A model generated the notes under the pieces. It was not told the origin of the DNA. It did no database searches and saw nothing but the letters and a program-made list of their open reading frames with translations. Below, in pieces: positions 45,616 to 57,298 of a DNA stretch of 64,000 nt. The DNA comes from Brachionus manjavacas (lineage: Eukaryota; Rotifera; Eurotatoria; Ploima; Brachionidae). A program made the position numbers and the translations under genes. The stretch is taken from contig JAHQIY010000005.1 in assembly GCA_019054805.1 (NCBI GenBank), forward strand, positions 5,625,501 to 5,689,500, in the 5' to 3' direction. Position 1 is the first letter of the stretch; every line of letters begins with the position of its first letter.

Positions 45616-46745
45616 TTAAATTTGAATTTCTATAAAATGCTCATTATTTTCAGGATACTTGTCAACAAAATCGATCGTTTTCGAATGCCAAACGTACAAC
45701 TGAACAATAAAAAATTTTTGAAAAAAAAAAAATTTTAGTTAATTTTTTTACCTTTGAGCACATGTCTGCTTTGGGCTCAAAATTCATAAGCGGAATTTTT
45801 AAGTTTTGCAAAAATGTTTGCTCTAAATACCCGTTATATTTTATTGGAAACTGAGCATTTGGGAATTTCTTAATTTGTGAAATGTTAATAGCAAACGAGC
45901 CCATGTCACACGGATATTTTCTGTCTTTTCTATAATAAAAAAAATAATCCAAAACCTTCTAAACAATTTTTTTCAAATAAATTTTAACTTTTAAAAATTT
46001 TACTTTAGAATTCTGGCATATTGGTTTTTCGTAGTAAAGACCTCCGACCAAAGCTATAGGCTGAATAGAAATTCTTTGGGTGTATCTGATCTTTTGAATT
46101 TTTGGATAAAAAATCCTAAAAATAATAAAAAAAAATTTACTTCTTCGAATAATTGGAGATCATAGGAATTGTCATCATCACCAAAATAAATTGTTATATC
46201 ATTTTGTCTAAGTTGTTGAATCCATTTAAGAGCCATGTTTCTTTGAATACTGCCTCTATAGAAAGTAAAGCGCTTAGGCTCAGTTTTCCATGGACTCTTC
46301 ACAGCCATGTGGTGATAATTAATTCCTGATGCTTTCAAAAAATTCGATATTCTTTCGGATTTTTTCTCTGAATCTTCAATAAGCACCCAGTGTAGTTTCG
46401 GAACCATCTGAAGAGTGTTGCGCAATCGAATCAAATCAGCCATTTGTGTCAGTCTCTGTTTTGTTGGTGTAATGATGTAAATGGTGGGCATTGTGAAAAG
46501 ATTGTTTTTGAACCTATTTACATAGTTTAAAGCGAATGAATCTTTAACTTGCTGCAGGTAAGAATTTTCTTCGCGGACTAAATTGATCAACCCGCTTACT
46601 GAAGGAATAATAATTAAAAAGAAACATAAATAAAAATTTTCAACTTACTAATTAAATTACATATAATAATTAATAGAAAAAATAGCAAAATTGAGTATTT
46701 TTTAATAAATTTGTCTTTGATACTTTTTTCTTTTCTATAAATCAT
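45616..46745 (-). CDS. Beta-1,3-glucuronosyltransferase (B3GAT/GlcAT-I family), catalytic copy
   Basis: Golgi type II enzyme adding GlcA from UDP-GlcA to Gal, as in the proteoglycan linker (family role). Five exons, 46745-46649, 46598-46141, 46090-46004, 45958-45752 and 45699-45616, with consistent phases, give 310 aa. A short cytosolic tail (MIYRKEKSIKDK) precedes a membrane anchor (ILLFFLLIIICNLI, residues 19-32). The catalytic part has PTIYIITPT near residue 69, LIRLRNTLQMVPKLHWVLIED, and the metal site IYFGDDDNSYDLQLF (DDD). Then come the acceptor region (PIALVGGLYYEKP), KYPCDMGSFAINI and the C-terminal YVWHSKT. It is somewhat shorter than vertebrate B3GAT3. It is divergent with glucuronosyltransferase 2, with 161 bp between the start codons. 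Confidence 0.92.
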
Positions 46746-46906
46746 TTCTATTAGCAAACAAGAGTAAATTAAATGATTGGAAAAATTTAGGGTTCATGCA
46801 CCGCCAGGGCAATGTTTGTTTAAAATTCTTATCAAATAATCAAAAAATATTTTCAATCAATGAAGCATTGCAGTTATCTTTTATTCAAAATTGAGAACGA
46901 TATTAG
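46746..46906. promoter_or_regulatory. Shared 161-bp bidirectional promoter interval
   Basis: The only DNA between the start codons of two head-to-head glucuronosyltransferase genes. No TATA box or named site is assignable with confidence in this AT-rich stretch. Its existence follows from the gene arrangement. Confidence 0.5.
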
Positions 46907-48038
46907 ATGAAAAAAATGCGAAAAACAACCAAAAGAGCAATTATAAGATTTATTTTTATCATCTTTCCACTAATTTTTTTAACAAAAAGTAATTATAAGT
47001 AAACCATTAATCAAAGGTTATACTAAAAAAATCACAATTTAAGATGTTGCTGAATTGAGCAGGAAATTAAGAGAAAATAATGATCTAAGAATCTTAAATG
47101 AATTGATTAAATTTGCAAAGAGTGCAGAACATATGGTACCATCAGTTAAAATGGCATTAGAAAATTTGCCAAATTCACACAATTTGCCAACCATCTACAT
47201 AATTTCTAGAGTAAATTTACACAGTAAAATAGACACGGCAGACATGACTCGGTTTCTAAACACCATCAGACTCGTTCCAAAAGTAAAATGGATAGTGGTG
47301 GAAAATGCACCCGCAAAATCGGAAAAGCTGTCCAAATTTTTGAAAAAATCAGGAATAAAATATGCTCATTTGAACCGGTATGTTAAGGATCAACAACTTT
47401 TGGTAAAAAATCTATCTCTGGAACAGTATGATGAGGGCTTAAATTGGTTGAGGGCAAACTATCAAAATATTCATCAAGATGGTGTCGTCTATTTAGCTCG
47501 AATACAAACATCTTATGAGCCAAAGATTTTTGAGCTCATGCGGCAAACTAAAAAAGCAATGGTTTGGCCTGTCAGCTTGGTAAACAATTCACTTTATACT
47601 CGACCAGTTTGCATTGACCAGAGAGTATTTTTTGTTTTTATTTAATTTTAGCTGAAAATTTATTTTATAAAAACATTCATTTAAAACTAAAAAAGGTTGT
47701 GTCATGGTTTTGTCCTTGGAAATGTGAAGATGATCTCTATCCAATACATGAGTCAGCGTTTGCAATCAATTTGAAGCTTTTAATTGAAAATGGCAACCAA
47801 GTGATTGGCAAATATCGACAGCATGGAGAATTTTTTGTCACCAATTTTCTCAAAAGCTTTGTAAGCATGAAAGAGCTAGAGGCACCCGAATGCTACAAAG
47901 TGAGCTTAGTGATTTTTTTTGATTTTTTTTTAATATTTTTGGAATTTTTAGATTTATGTTCGTAATTTGGAAACAGAAGAACCGAGAATTTCATACAAAA
48001 ATGCCAAATATGACCCTAAATTTTTAGAACTTGTTTAG
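46907..48038 (+). CDS. Glucuronosyltransferase-like protein lacking the DDD metal site (predicted pseudoenzyme)
   Basis: A B3GAT-family paralogue. Exons 46907-46998, 47063-47624, 47696-47899 and 47952-48038 have matching phases and encode 314 aa. It has a type II anchor (IIRFIFIIFPLIFL), PTIYIISRV, MTRFLNTIRLVPKVKWIVVE, KSEKLSKFLKKSGIKYAHL, a WPVSLV acceptor-like block, HESAFAINL, and a short C-terminal YVRNLETEE. Where copy 1 has FGDDDNSYD this protein has LARIQTSYE, so the DxD residues that hold Mn-UDP are absent. The C-terminal VWH-type element is also altered. The reading frame and all splice sites are intact, so it looks conserved as a protein without the usual chemistry (inference). An internal 506 bp (47237-47742) recurs at 61115-61618. 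Confidence 0.88.
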
Positions 48039-48431
48039 GTTGTTTTTTTCTTTTATTATCAAGATTTTTCTTTTTTAAAAGAGAAATTTTTATTGAGCAA
48101 AAATATTTTCTAATACTATAAATATTTAATTATCATTTTTGAAGAAATTTAAAAGTTTTTTGAGTAAATGTTTCAGTCAATTTTTTTTAAATTCTGTATA
48201 TGGTTTTACTTGAATTACTGATTAATTAATTTTGGAAATATTCTTTTTAATTTTAATTCAATTTCTAAAAAAAGCCGCGGTCTAAAATTAAATATTAATT
48301 AAAAAAAAGAAACTTTAACCTCTCGGGAGTGAAATTAACGCCAAAACAAAACAAAACAAATAATTTGTAAAGGAGAAAATGAAAATGGAATTATTTTGTA
48401 AGTTTTTTAACGAACTTAACATATAAAGACA

Positions 48432-50275
48432 ATGGTAAAAACAATGTCTGATGAGGTAAGAAGAATTTTTAGAGAAGAAATACGAGAAAAACGTTGTAAA
48501 AAAACCATTAAATCATGCACTTATCACAATGTGAAAGAGGAGGAAGTCGGAAGTATTACCAATTCTGATGTTGGAGTCCATCCCGAAAATAACTTCGGAA
48601 AAGGGGAGGGAGTAGTCCCAAAACCAAAAGTTTGTGGTACTGTGATTGAGACTGAAATCGTGGCGGAATTGAAGGAAACGAGCCTGTTAAAAGATGATCT
48701 CAATATGGAGGCTGTTGAAACTGCACGTGCTTTGTTGAAAAATAAAATTGAAGAATTTTCGGCAAAATCAGTCTTGGATTTAAAACCAGACAAAAATTCA
48801 GATGTTGCATTTGAAATAGAGTTTCAAAACCCAAACCAGAAGCCAATCAAATGTAGATGTAGACCACTCCCGTGGAATCTGAAAGAGAAAGTAAACACTG
48901 AACTGGATAGACAACTGAAGGCAGGGATTATTCGACCAAGTAGAAGTCAATGGTGTTTTCCTATACGAGTAGTAGACAAGGCTAATGGTTCTATAAGAAT
49001 CACAGTGGACTACAAGCCACTTAACAAAGTGATAAAGGACGATAACTTTCCAATTCCGTCCATAAAGGATCTTTATGCCAAACTAGCAGATGCAGACACT
49101 TTTACTAAAATCGATATGAAAGCAGCATACCACCAAATTCCTGTCCATCCTAACTCCATACAGTACACTGCTTTCATCTGTGAATTTGGTCTGTTTGAGT
49201 ATCTTTCAATGCCAATGGGCATCAAAACTGCCCCTGCATGGTTTCAACGTTTTATTGAAACATGTTTACAACGATTTATAATCGATAATTCTCTAAGAGT
49301 TTATTTGGATGACTCAATTATATTTACAAACAGTGAAAAGAATGGGATCAATTATCATCTGGTCACTGTAATGGCTGTTCTGGATACAATGAACAAGAGA
49401 TCATTAAAAGCCTCATTCGAAAAAAGTGTTCCAGTTGAATTCGAAATTCAGTTGTTGGGAAATGTGACATCCAAAGGTAAGATTAAACCCTTTCAGACCC
49501 AAATAGGGCATTGGGCCTATTTGGGTCTGAAAAAAAAGCGTCCTAAAAAGCGTCCTAAGCAGTGAACTTGTGTTGGCTTTACCAAATTTCGAACGTCAAA
49601 TGATTTTAACAACAGACGCATGTGACAACGGTTACGGTGCAGTCCTCGAACAAGAATTTGATGGGTTTCTCAGGCCAATTGCATTTTTTAGCCGAAATTT
49701 TACAAAAGCTCAAAGAAAATATGCTACAGTGGAAAAGGAGCTTCTCAGTGCAGTTGAAAGCATGTTATATTTTCATGAATTTCTTTATGGCAGACCTTTC
49801 AAAGTCCAAACAGATCATTTACCTTTGACTTGGATAAAAAACAAGACAAATATGAGTCCTAGGTTAGATGCTAAAAATAAGCATTTACAACTTTGAAACT
49901 GTCTACAAGCCGGGTCGAGAGAACGTCGTAGCCGACATGTTATCAAGAATACCACCATAAGATAACTATGCAGATGAAAAATACGATTATCACGACAATT
50001 TGGTAGCAAGTGTTGAAGAAATTCACGGTGAAGTCTCTTCATCTTCGGAAAGTGAGAGTGAACATAGCATAGATGTGTGCCAAAAGATTAAGCTCACTCA
50101 GCCAGCGCGACATTCTCAGTTGATCTACTTAACACAATGTCGTCCTAATCAATTGATTACCACAGATTTGGCAGGACCATTCCCGGTAACTCACCGTGGT
50201 ATCAAGTATCTCCATATCATAGTAGAACAATTTACAAAGCTGATACAAATTCATGCACTTAAGAGCCCCCCATAA
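48432..50275 (+). mobile_element. Ty3/gypsy-type LTR retrotransposon fossil (pol region)
   Basis: A fossil of the Ty3/gypsy (Metaviridae-like) lineage. The parts recognisable in order are a short upstream region, reverse transcriptase, RNase H and part of an integrase core. No gag, protease or LTRs were found, so both ends are missing. It is broken by several disruptions. The protein wording is still easily read, so it is not very old, though no LTR pair is available to date it. It lies just downstream of glucuronosyltransferase 2 and ends close to the left arm of the inverted duplication. Confidence 0.9.
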
Positions 50276-50589
50276 TATTGATTCCGGGATTCCATATCTA
50301 CAGCACCATTTATCCACTATATTATTTGCAACTGGCGAGGTTTTGCTAATTTTTTAATTTCTTTTATTTAGAAGAATCTTTTGAATTTTAAAATGGAAAA
50401 TCTTAATAAAAATCGAAGAAATAATCAGACAAGATTCTGCGAAATTGATAACTTGCTTAAAGTAGATTATTAAATTAAAAATTGCTCAAAAATAAAAATT
50501 GAATTTGATGAGCAAAAAATGGAAGACTTTGAATCCCATTTCCTTGACAAATACTGTGATATTGTCAAGTAAAACCGGTTGAAATCGAG

Positions 50590-51090
50590 CTTAAAGTTTG
50601 CCAACCTTTAATCAAAAGCTTGACGAACTGAAGAATAAGCTTCAGACCGAAGAGAAGTCTTCAAGCTCAAAAAAGTATCAACTTGAGCAAAAAGTTCCTG
50701 TAAATTTATTTAATTTTTATTTTAATTTATTTTTTTAGACCAAGTCGCCAATCGTCAATAAAGGCTGCCAAATACCTTCGACTCTTGAAAAACCATTAAA
50801 ATCTAGCCTCGGCGAAGAAACTCAAACGGGAGAAACTTCGGAGTCTGAGAGTGAAATGGTTGAAGGTAGAACCATTTGCACACTGACCACTAAAACAGAT
50901 TAAACGGTCACGGCACCAGATTCTACAACATCATTGGAAGCAACAGCAAGCCAAATTAATGCTCCTGGTTGCTCAAATCAAAATGACATGGTTGACGAAC
51001 AATCAGAAGATGAGGAAGAGGATTTTATCCCACCTGAGGAAATCCTTGAACAACAACTCATGTCAGAATTCAAGCGAAATTCTTAGAGAT
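50590..51090 (+). pseudogene. N-terminal part of a transposon gene, left-arm copy
   Basis: The same sequence as 59560-60045 on the other strand. It reads LPTFNQKLDELKNKLQ then a Lys/Glu-rich coil, a GTAAAT...TTTTTAG intron (about 50700-50738), TKSPIVNKGCQIPSTLEKP, an acidic TSESESEMVEGRT stretch, an in-frame TAA near 50901, then DEQSEDEEEDFIPPEEILEQ to a stop near 51084. This is an acidic linker-type protein region; no domain is named. It probably belongs to one of the transposons in the arm. Confidence 0.4.
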
Positions 51091-52139
51091 GTTGAAAATT
51101 TGATCTTAGAGATGTCGAGTATTTTATAAGGGTTTATTCAAAAAAATTTTTAAGAAGTGAATTTTAACAATAATTTTACAAATTAGGATCAATGGCATAA
51201 TTGGGCACAAATTTGAAGAGGGAAAATTAAATCTCCCGCTGAAATGAGATAAAATTGGAAAAAAAGAATACCAAGAGAAAATTTAATATCTTTTTCTTAA
51301 AAACCTTTATTTTAATTTTATTTGCGTAGTTCATGGGAAGCCGTCTTGGACGTGTATGCGTCAACTTTATACAAGAATTAATCGAGAAAAACAAAATCAA
51401 ATTTGGCAAGAAATTTAAGCGCTTCAGCCCCAAAAAGGCAAAGATTCGACTAACCATTTCAAATTAGCAACCGATTTAACATAAGAAACATTGGGTTTAG
51501 CCGACAAAACCTATAAAACAATAGGAAAAGGTCCGATTACAAAAAAGAAAAAGAAAAAATTGATACATCGAAAATATTAATATACTTTTAACATTTTAAT
51601 ATAAATTTTATTTAAAAAAAAATAAACAATAAAATAATTGATAAAAAATTTATTTTAGACTTTAATTTTTTTAAATTTAATGAAACTTTTGGAAGTATAA
51701 TTAAAAATACTAAATACTTTTATCAATAATGATAAAAAAATTTTTCTACCTTTAACATGGTATAAAAAAAAAATCTAGAATTAATTTTAAAATTAAAAAT
51801 CTTAGAATAAAAAAGCTTTAAAAATTAATAATAAAAAAACAAGTTTTGACCTCGTTAAACTAGTTAAAATTTCTTAGTTTAAATCTGATGGATAATTAAA
51901 TACTCATAACACAATTAAAATGTCGAGCATTGTAGAAAAAAGTCTTAAATTATAATTTATCTTTTCTTTTTAATTTTTTAAATTTTAACTAAACGTTTGA
52001 TTAATTTAGCAAATTCAATTCGAGTAAATACTTTGCACAAAATAAAGAATGAACTAGACAATCGCTAAATATATCAATTTATCTTTAGAATTTTTAAAGA
52101 TAAAAAATCTGGAATGCAATTAAAACAAATTATCCTATC

Positions 52140-52409
52140 TTGTTCATCTATACAACAGGCAGTATTCCTAAAGATGTAGATGTTCAGAAAAAACCTCTGC
52201 TATATTCAATTGTCTTTAATGATAAAAAAAGAAAACAAATAATACCATTAGCAGAGTTTATTTCAATCGTTCAAAACTCGAAATCGATTTCAAGTTTCCT
52301 TGACTTCATCTACAATAATTTAGAAGAAAACACAAAAAAAACACAATTTTCAATAGCACCAATTATTGTTACTGATTTTTCATTAAAACACAGTTTTAAA
52401 TGTTTATAA
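52140..52409 (+). pseudogene. DDE-transposase-like fragment, left-arm copy
   Basis: A 90-codon open stretch with KPLLYSIVFNDKKRKQIIPL, AEFISIVQNSKSISSFLDFI and PIIVTDFSLKHSF. The pattern of a hydrophobic strand, IPLAE..S, a helix and then VTDFS resembles the second Asp region of MULE-like DDE transposases that copy-and-paste DNA transposons encode. It is identical to 58227-58496 on the minus strand. Only this segment of the domain is open here. Confidence 0.5.
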
Positions 52410-52719
52410 CAAGTTTTCAATTAAAAAATATCTCGAATGGTGTTTTTTAAAATTATTTTGCTAAAGATAAACCTGATATATTGATTACTAGAACAAGAAT
52501 ATATCTCATATCACTTTTTTTCTATAGAAAGTGGGCAAAAAATTTGAAAAAACTGATAAAATTTTATTGGTCAAAAAAAATTATAATAAAAAACAAATTA
52601 ACAAATAAAAAATAGGAAAACAAATTATTGGCCAAGAGGTTCAGGAGCTTAAGACAAAATCATCCGGGGTCAATGGACAATATTCATTAGGAAAATTCAA
52701 AGTTAACGACGAGATTTAT

Positions 52720-53030
52720 GAGAGTGTTCAAAATTGGATGTCGAAAATATGGGGAGACTTCAAAGAGTTTACACACGATGAAAATATTTTTACAATTGAG
52801 ATTTTTTTTGCTCGGACTGGAAAATGTCAGCATTAGTACTTGGTTTGTACAGCGCGTCATCGAATTTCCCATGTTTATGGTGCGAGGTGCACAAAAACAA
52901 ATTAGCAGATATAAACAAAGCAACACCTAGAAAGTACGAAAAACAACTCAAAGTAATAGAAAAGCACCCTAAAAATCACTAAGGTTTTAAACAGAATGCC
53001 ATGATTGATATACCGCATTCCAAATTTTTA
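52720..53030 (+). pseudogene. Transposase-like fragment with SSNFPCLWC motif, left-arm copy
   Basis: Left-arm counterpart of the gene piece at 57604-57918. KMSALVLGLYSASSNFPCLW is read in one frame and the N-terminal part in another, because the T-run near 52805 differs in length from the right arm. The copy is cut at 53033, where the arm continues into other DNA. Confidence 0.5.
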
Positions 53031-53084
53031 ATTATCACTCTCTTTTTAAAATAGACAAAAAAAAACAAAATGATGGACATAAAC

Positions 53085-53340
53085 CTAAACCAGAAAGCAA
53101 AGACTTCCTTGAAAGAAAGAATGTTTTTAATAAATTAGTTGTTCAGTCACATAATCCACCTAGATCCGTAATTCGCGAGTTTCAACTCGTTCTAAGTGAC
53201 AATTGCATTAACTCTTGGGCTAGTAAAGATGCCATACGTTAAAAAATAATCCGAAAGCGTAATGCTAAGAGTATAAAACAATGCAAAAACATTAGACGAA
53301 TTTTTAATTCTTGAAGAATTGGATATGTTACCCTGAATAA
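53085..53340 (+). pseudogene. Transposon gene piece (SHNPPRSVIREF segment)
   Basis: In one frame, interrupted by a TAA near 53238: KDFLERKNVFNKLVVQSHNP, PRSVIREFQLVLSDNC, INSWASKDAIR, IIRKRNAKSIKQ. This resembles the region between a FLYWCH-like finger and the DDE domain of MULE-type transposases (HNPPxSxIxEF..., then an IxRKR stretch). The mirror copy is at 62540-62700. Assignment is by pattern only. Confidence 0.35.
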
Positions 53341-53666
53341 TCACTAATTCATCCGCTTGTCAACTGATGCACAAAGATAAGTAAGAATTATACTTGTCAC
53401 GTATCTCAGAAGTTAGACGCTTCGAAATACTGACATTTACATTAAGCATTAGGCTCACATCTTGACTTAATTATAAGCTCGTGTTCTTGAAACGAGCATA
53501 TAGGTATAAATAAGAATTCCATTCTAAGAATTTCAGAACGTTCAATAACTTAAATAAAGCTTTTAAAGATTAAAGACTGTTTATTATAAACCGGTTACAG
53601 ATATACCTATAAAAACTTTTTATTAACTTTCGCTAAAAATCATTAAAATTTAGATTTTTTTTTTAG

Positions 53667-53769
53667 GTTTCTTGTCCAGATCCGATTGACAGTCTTAGTG
53701 AAATCGAATCCGATACTGAATCATTAATAGAGCTACAAAATGCTTTAAATATTTATAGAGTGTCGTAAA
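53667..53769 (+). pseudogene. Acidic terminal exon-like piece
   Basis: After TTTTTTTTTAG, a 34-codon stretch reads VSCPDPIDSLSEIESDTESL and IELQNALNIYRVS to TAA. It is acidic and well formed, so it looks like the last exon of a transposon or host gene carried in the arm. The mirror copy is at 62019-62121. Confidence 0.3.
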
Positions 53770-54017
53770 AGACTAGGATCCTTAAGTCGATTAGTCTTGA
53801 TTTGCAAAAACAGTAAAGTAAGAGAAAATGAAATACATTAAATCCTGAAAGACCTAAAATTCCAATCAAATTTGAGTTTACACAGTGAAAAACTGATTGA
53901 TTAATAATAATCCCATCGTAATAATTTTAACATTTTTTAAGTTGTTTTATAACTTTATTTAATAAGATTTGTATTTTTGTGGGAAATCTTGAAAAAATTG
54001 ACGTGGTTTTATGATTC

Positions 54018-54078
54018 ATTGTGGCCATATGCAAACATGTATAAAATGTTTAGATACATGTATTCATATGGCCACAAT
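54018..54078. repeat. Hairpin with ATTGTGGCCATATG arms (left copy)
   Basis: ATTGTGGCCATATG (54018-54031) and CATATGGCCACAAT (54065-54078) are perfect 14-bp inverted repeats. A second inner pair, ACATGTAT / ATACATGT, encloses a loop of about 10 nt. It lies about 85 bp inside the end of the left arm. The mirror copy is at 61705-61765. Confidence 0.9.
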
Positions 54079-54164
54079 GCAAATGCGTCATTAATGAAAT
54101 GCAAATGCAATTAATTTATGATATATTGTTTCGATTATTTTTTTTAAAAATAGATTATTAAAAA

Positions 54165-56155
54165 TTATAATTGTCATTCAATCGATAAGAAGAGTCAAAA
54201 AATAAAAAATAATTTTTTAAATTGTCATGAAGATTTTGATCTTTTTAAGTTAAAGAGCTAAGAAACCTGTTAAAAACTCAGAATTTTTGAAATTTTCTTT
54301 TCAATGATTAGCTTTCGATCTTACTTTTACTCGTGGAATACTTATTTAACATTAAATGGACGAAAAGATGAATGGTTTCTTGAAAGAGCACTGAAATTGA
54401 GTTCCGATGCAATTTTAAGTTGCTTGATTTTTTGCTTGATCAAGCTTTCCAGTCTTTTCTCCTTAAAATGCTGAATATAATTCTTTGATTGAAAGCTTGA
54501 TTGGAAGTTAATCTTTGAGAGAAAATCTCAAAAACTTCAGAGTTGATAACATTTTGCTTTTCCACTATTCTTAAATAGATATTTATCATCAAAACTTCTA
54601 AATTTTTAATTTTTTGTTATTGACCTCTTACTTTTAAGAGCATTTTTTTTTAAAATTTTTTTTGAAATTAATAATAAAAATAATAATTATAGATTTATAT
54701 TTATTTGTTTACGTCCAAAAAAAAAATCAAATGAAAAATTATAAATTTTTTAAACATTAAATGATAAATTTTTTAAATATTTTATTCGTAAATTTGAAAT
54801 ATATAAAACACAATATTCCAGTTAAGCAAAAAAAATTATAACCCGACTTTAAATAATTTCAAAGTCAAAGTCCAGACTTGACTTGAAAACGAAAAAAAAT
54901 CCAGACTTGACTTTGACTTTAGACCAACTCTGAAATGACCCTCGACACATCATCCACACTTTGTTTACATTTTTATTCTTTCCATTATAGTAGAGCAACT
55001 TGAGAAATACGGCCTATCAGCTATTCATTCTCGATCAGGGGTAGCAAATTGTTCAACTCCAAATTTTAATCATCAAATATCTTATAAACCACATTAGTGT
55101 CTAGTGCTTGACCCGGCCTCTTTTTCAACAGCCTTATTTATACCAAATAAAACAGTTTATAATCCCATTGAACATATCTGCCATTTCTATGTCACTTTTT
55201 GTCACTGGACTAACAAAATCACTTCCAGAATTCCATCGGCGGAAACCACTAGAACTACACTGTTTGTGACTATGGCACCTCTGGAAACTCGAATAAATAC
55301 AAAATTTGAAAAACTTAGAATAATTAAATTTGAATTTACATTTGATAAAATTTAATTTTTGAAATTAAATTCAAAAACTAATTATATTTTAATTAAAATT
55401 CTAAATTTACCTTAATTCTAAAAATGAACTTGAAATAAATATTTTAAAAATATAAAACTGTGAAAAAATTGTTCTGGGGCCGGCTGAGGAAGATAGGTCT
55501 ATTGTAATCCAGAAAATGTAAGAAGAGTTGTGATGACTCGTGAAAGTTTGGCACAATTTTAGTATCCAAGTCTAATTGAAATACAATTTACAAATATTAT
55601 ATCGAGGATATTTGATTCGATTATTAGATATAAAATGAGCTATTTGAAGTAAAATTGCATAATTTGTCAATTTTAGAATGAAAAAAAATTTGTATTCAAC
55701 TTTATTTGTTTTTTTATTATAAAAGATATTATTCATTAAAGTTAATATCAAAATCATTTCGAAAATTTACAAACAAATCCATACATTCCCCAAATGTTTC
55801 AAAACAATGGTTTTCGGTATTAATTAATGCAATTAAATGATTTATATAAAAACCATTTAATCGAACGCAAATATTTTGTTAGATCTATAGATAATTTCCG
55901 GTTATTTGTAAAGAAACTTTTTGATTTTTCAAAGCTAACATGATCGCATTAAATCTCTTGAAGGAGGTTTTCAAAAAAAAAAAATAATTGAATGAAGATT
56001 CTTCAGGTTTAATTTTTTATTCATTTTCTTCTAATTCATCAATATCCATACAGTCAATATTGCAGGTAAATTAGCTGATAAAATCATTTATAAAGTCTGA
56101 TACATTTTTAAATTGATTACTTAAAAATTGATCGATTATCCATTTTGAATCAAAC
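54165..56155. other. Spacer between arms, mostly unassigned
   Basis: AT-rich. 54860-54945 ends in ACTTTGACTTTAGACCAACTCTG, like the right end of the hAT MITEs, without a recognisable left end. An 83-codon open stretch at 55104-55355 (SFSTALFIPNKTVYNPIEHI) is possible mobile-element debris. Nothing else was supported. Confidence 0.4.
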
Positions 56156-56374
56156 TCAAATATATTTTAAAACTCCAAAATAATTTTCAACTGGATTATT
56201 TGAAAGTCGTGTTTTGAAACAATCAGATAAATCAGCTGGGTGATATTTTTTGAAGTTTTCGATTATCAAGCCAATCCATATTAGTTTTAAATAAAGCTGA
56301 GTTTCTGTCAACCAGAACAATTTGGGATTAAAAAAAATATTCTTTCCACTATTTTCGATTGCTGAATTTTTCAA
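56156..56374 (-). pseudogene. Transposon gene piece with SNNPVENYFGVLK
   Basis: A 72-codon minus-strand stretch with LTETQLYLKLIWIGLIIENF, then FKTRLSNNPVENYFGVLK. This last pattern, (S/T)NNPVEN-F-LK, is the conserved C-terminal helix region of several large eukaryotic transposases, where the catalytic Glu is found. It lies between the two arms and in the same orientation as the pieces in the right arm. The superfamily is not determined. Confidence 0.45.
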
Positions 56375-56622
56375 CTTTTCTTCATAATTTTTTAAGATAT
56401 TTTTATAATGGCTTGTAAAAGGAAAATAAATTTTAATAGTTTCCAGACCATTATTGGTAATCGCTTCTTTTTAGAAAGAAAAAACGTGAGATCCAACTGA
56501 AGTTACACCTTCTTCAACACTTGAAAAATGATAAAAAATTTAAATTTCTCTTTATAATTTCTAATCGCGTTACTGATAAAGTTTAAAAATCTTTTGAATC
56601 ATTGGGTGGATTTTTGAAAATA

Positions 56623-56814
56623 TTAAATATATTTAAAAGATAGTTTATTAATTGCATTATTGAAATTGAATTTTGTAGCATCGTAAAGCAAAATTTTAAA
56701 AAAATTTCTTACACTTGATTCAGTTTCAATTTTTCGAGCCTCCTTTATGTTAATTTTAAAATATGAGTGGAGCAAACATTTCAAGATTTTCGAGCATTTT
56801 TTTTTATTTTTCAA
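56623..56814 (-). pseudogene. Unassigned transposon-gene piece
   Basis: A 63-codon stretch (KILKCLLHSYFKINIKEARK, NFFKILLYDATKFNF) on the same strand and between recognised transposase pieces. Assignment is by position only. Confidence 0.25.
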
Positions 56815-57007
56815 GTCGAATTTTATTGGCCAAAGAAAAATAACAATAAATTTAGTTTAGTAATAATTTATTTAAATTCAATGTCACAATAAATAAAAGT
56901 AAAAAAAAAATAACAAAATAAAAATCTATCACGAACAAAACAAAAAAAAGTAAAACAAAAAACTTTAGGCTCGAAAACTCATAATTGTCTTGTCGGCATC
57001 TTTTAGC

Positions 57008-57298
57008 CTAAATTTGTTTTATTGATCCCTTTCTTTTATTAGTTGCCCTAAAATAGTCTATCGTAGTCAATTCATTTAATTTTTCTAGATCTTCTAAATT
57101 AAAATGATCGATGTTATCAACGCTTCGAACAAATTCATGCACATGATTGACAAATGCGTGAATATACGGAGTGACATCACTACGATGATAAACAGATAAA
57201 AAGGTTTTGAGCCAATTTGATGTATTTTGTTTTATGAATTCGTAATTTATCTCTCCTTCACGTTTAAGATAGTTGAAAATTTGAAAAAGTCTATCCAA
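57008..57298 (-). pseudogene. Transposase-like C-terminal piece (DVTPYIHAFVNHVHEF)
   Basis: A minus-strand 96-codon stretch: NTSNWLKTFLSVYHRSDVTP, YIHAFVNHVHEFVR, then NLEDLEKLNELTTIDYFRAT. The series TPYIH...H..EF and LEKLN....YFR.TN is characteristic of a family of uncharacterised transposon proteins common in invertebrate genomes (recalled by pattern). It follows the piece at 57478-57918 after a short gap with a frame break. Confidence 0.55.

Larger units (their letters stand above)
50565..54164. repeat. Inverted duplication, left arm (3.6 kb, continuous)
   Basis: 50565-53033 is the inverted copy of 57604-60074, and 53031-54164 is the inverted copy of 61620-62757. The two parts share the 3-bp word ATT at their join. 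The copies are almost identical, differing mainly in A/T-run lengths and a few substitutions (for example ACTAAGG at 52978 against ACTTAGG in the mirror). The arm carries DNA-transposon gene pieces and intergenic DNA. Confidence 0.92.

Noticed and set aside
53488-53512. A hammerhead-like or regulatory hairpin (GCTCGT...ACGAGC)
   Set aside because: A 6-bp stem with GAAACGAG was noticed, but the required CUGAUGA core and third stem are missing.
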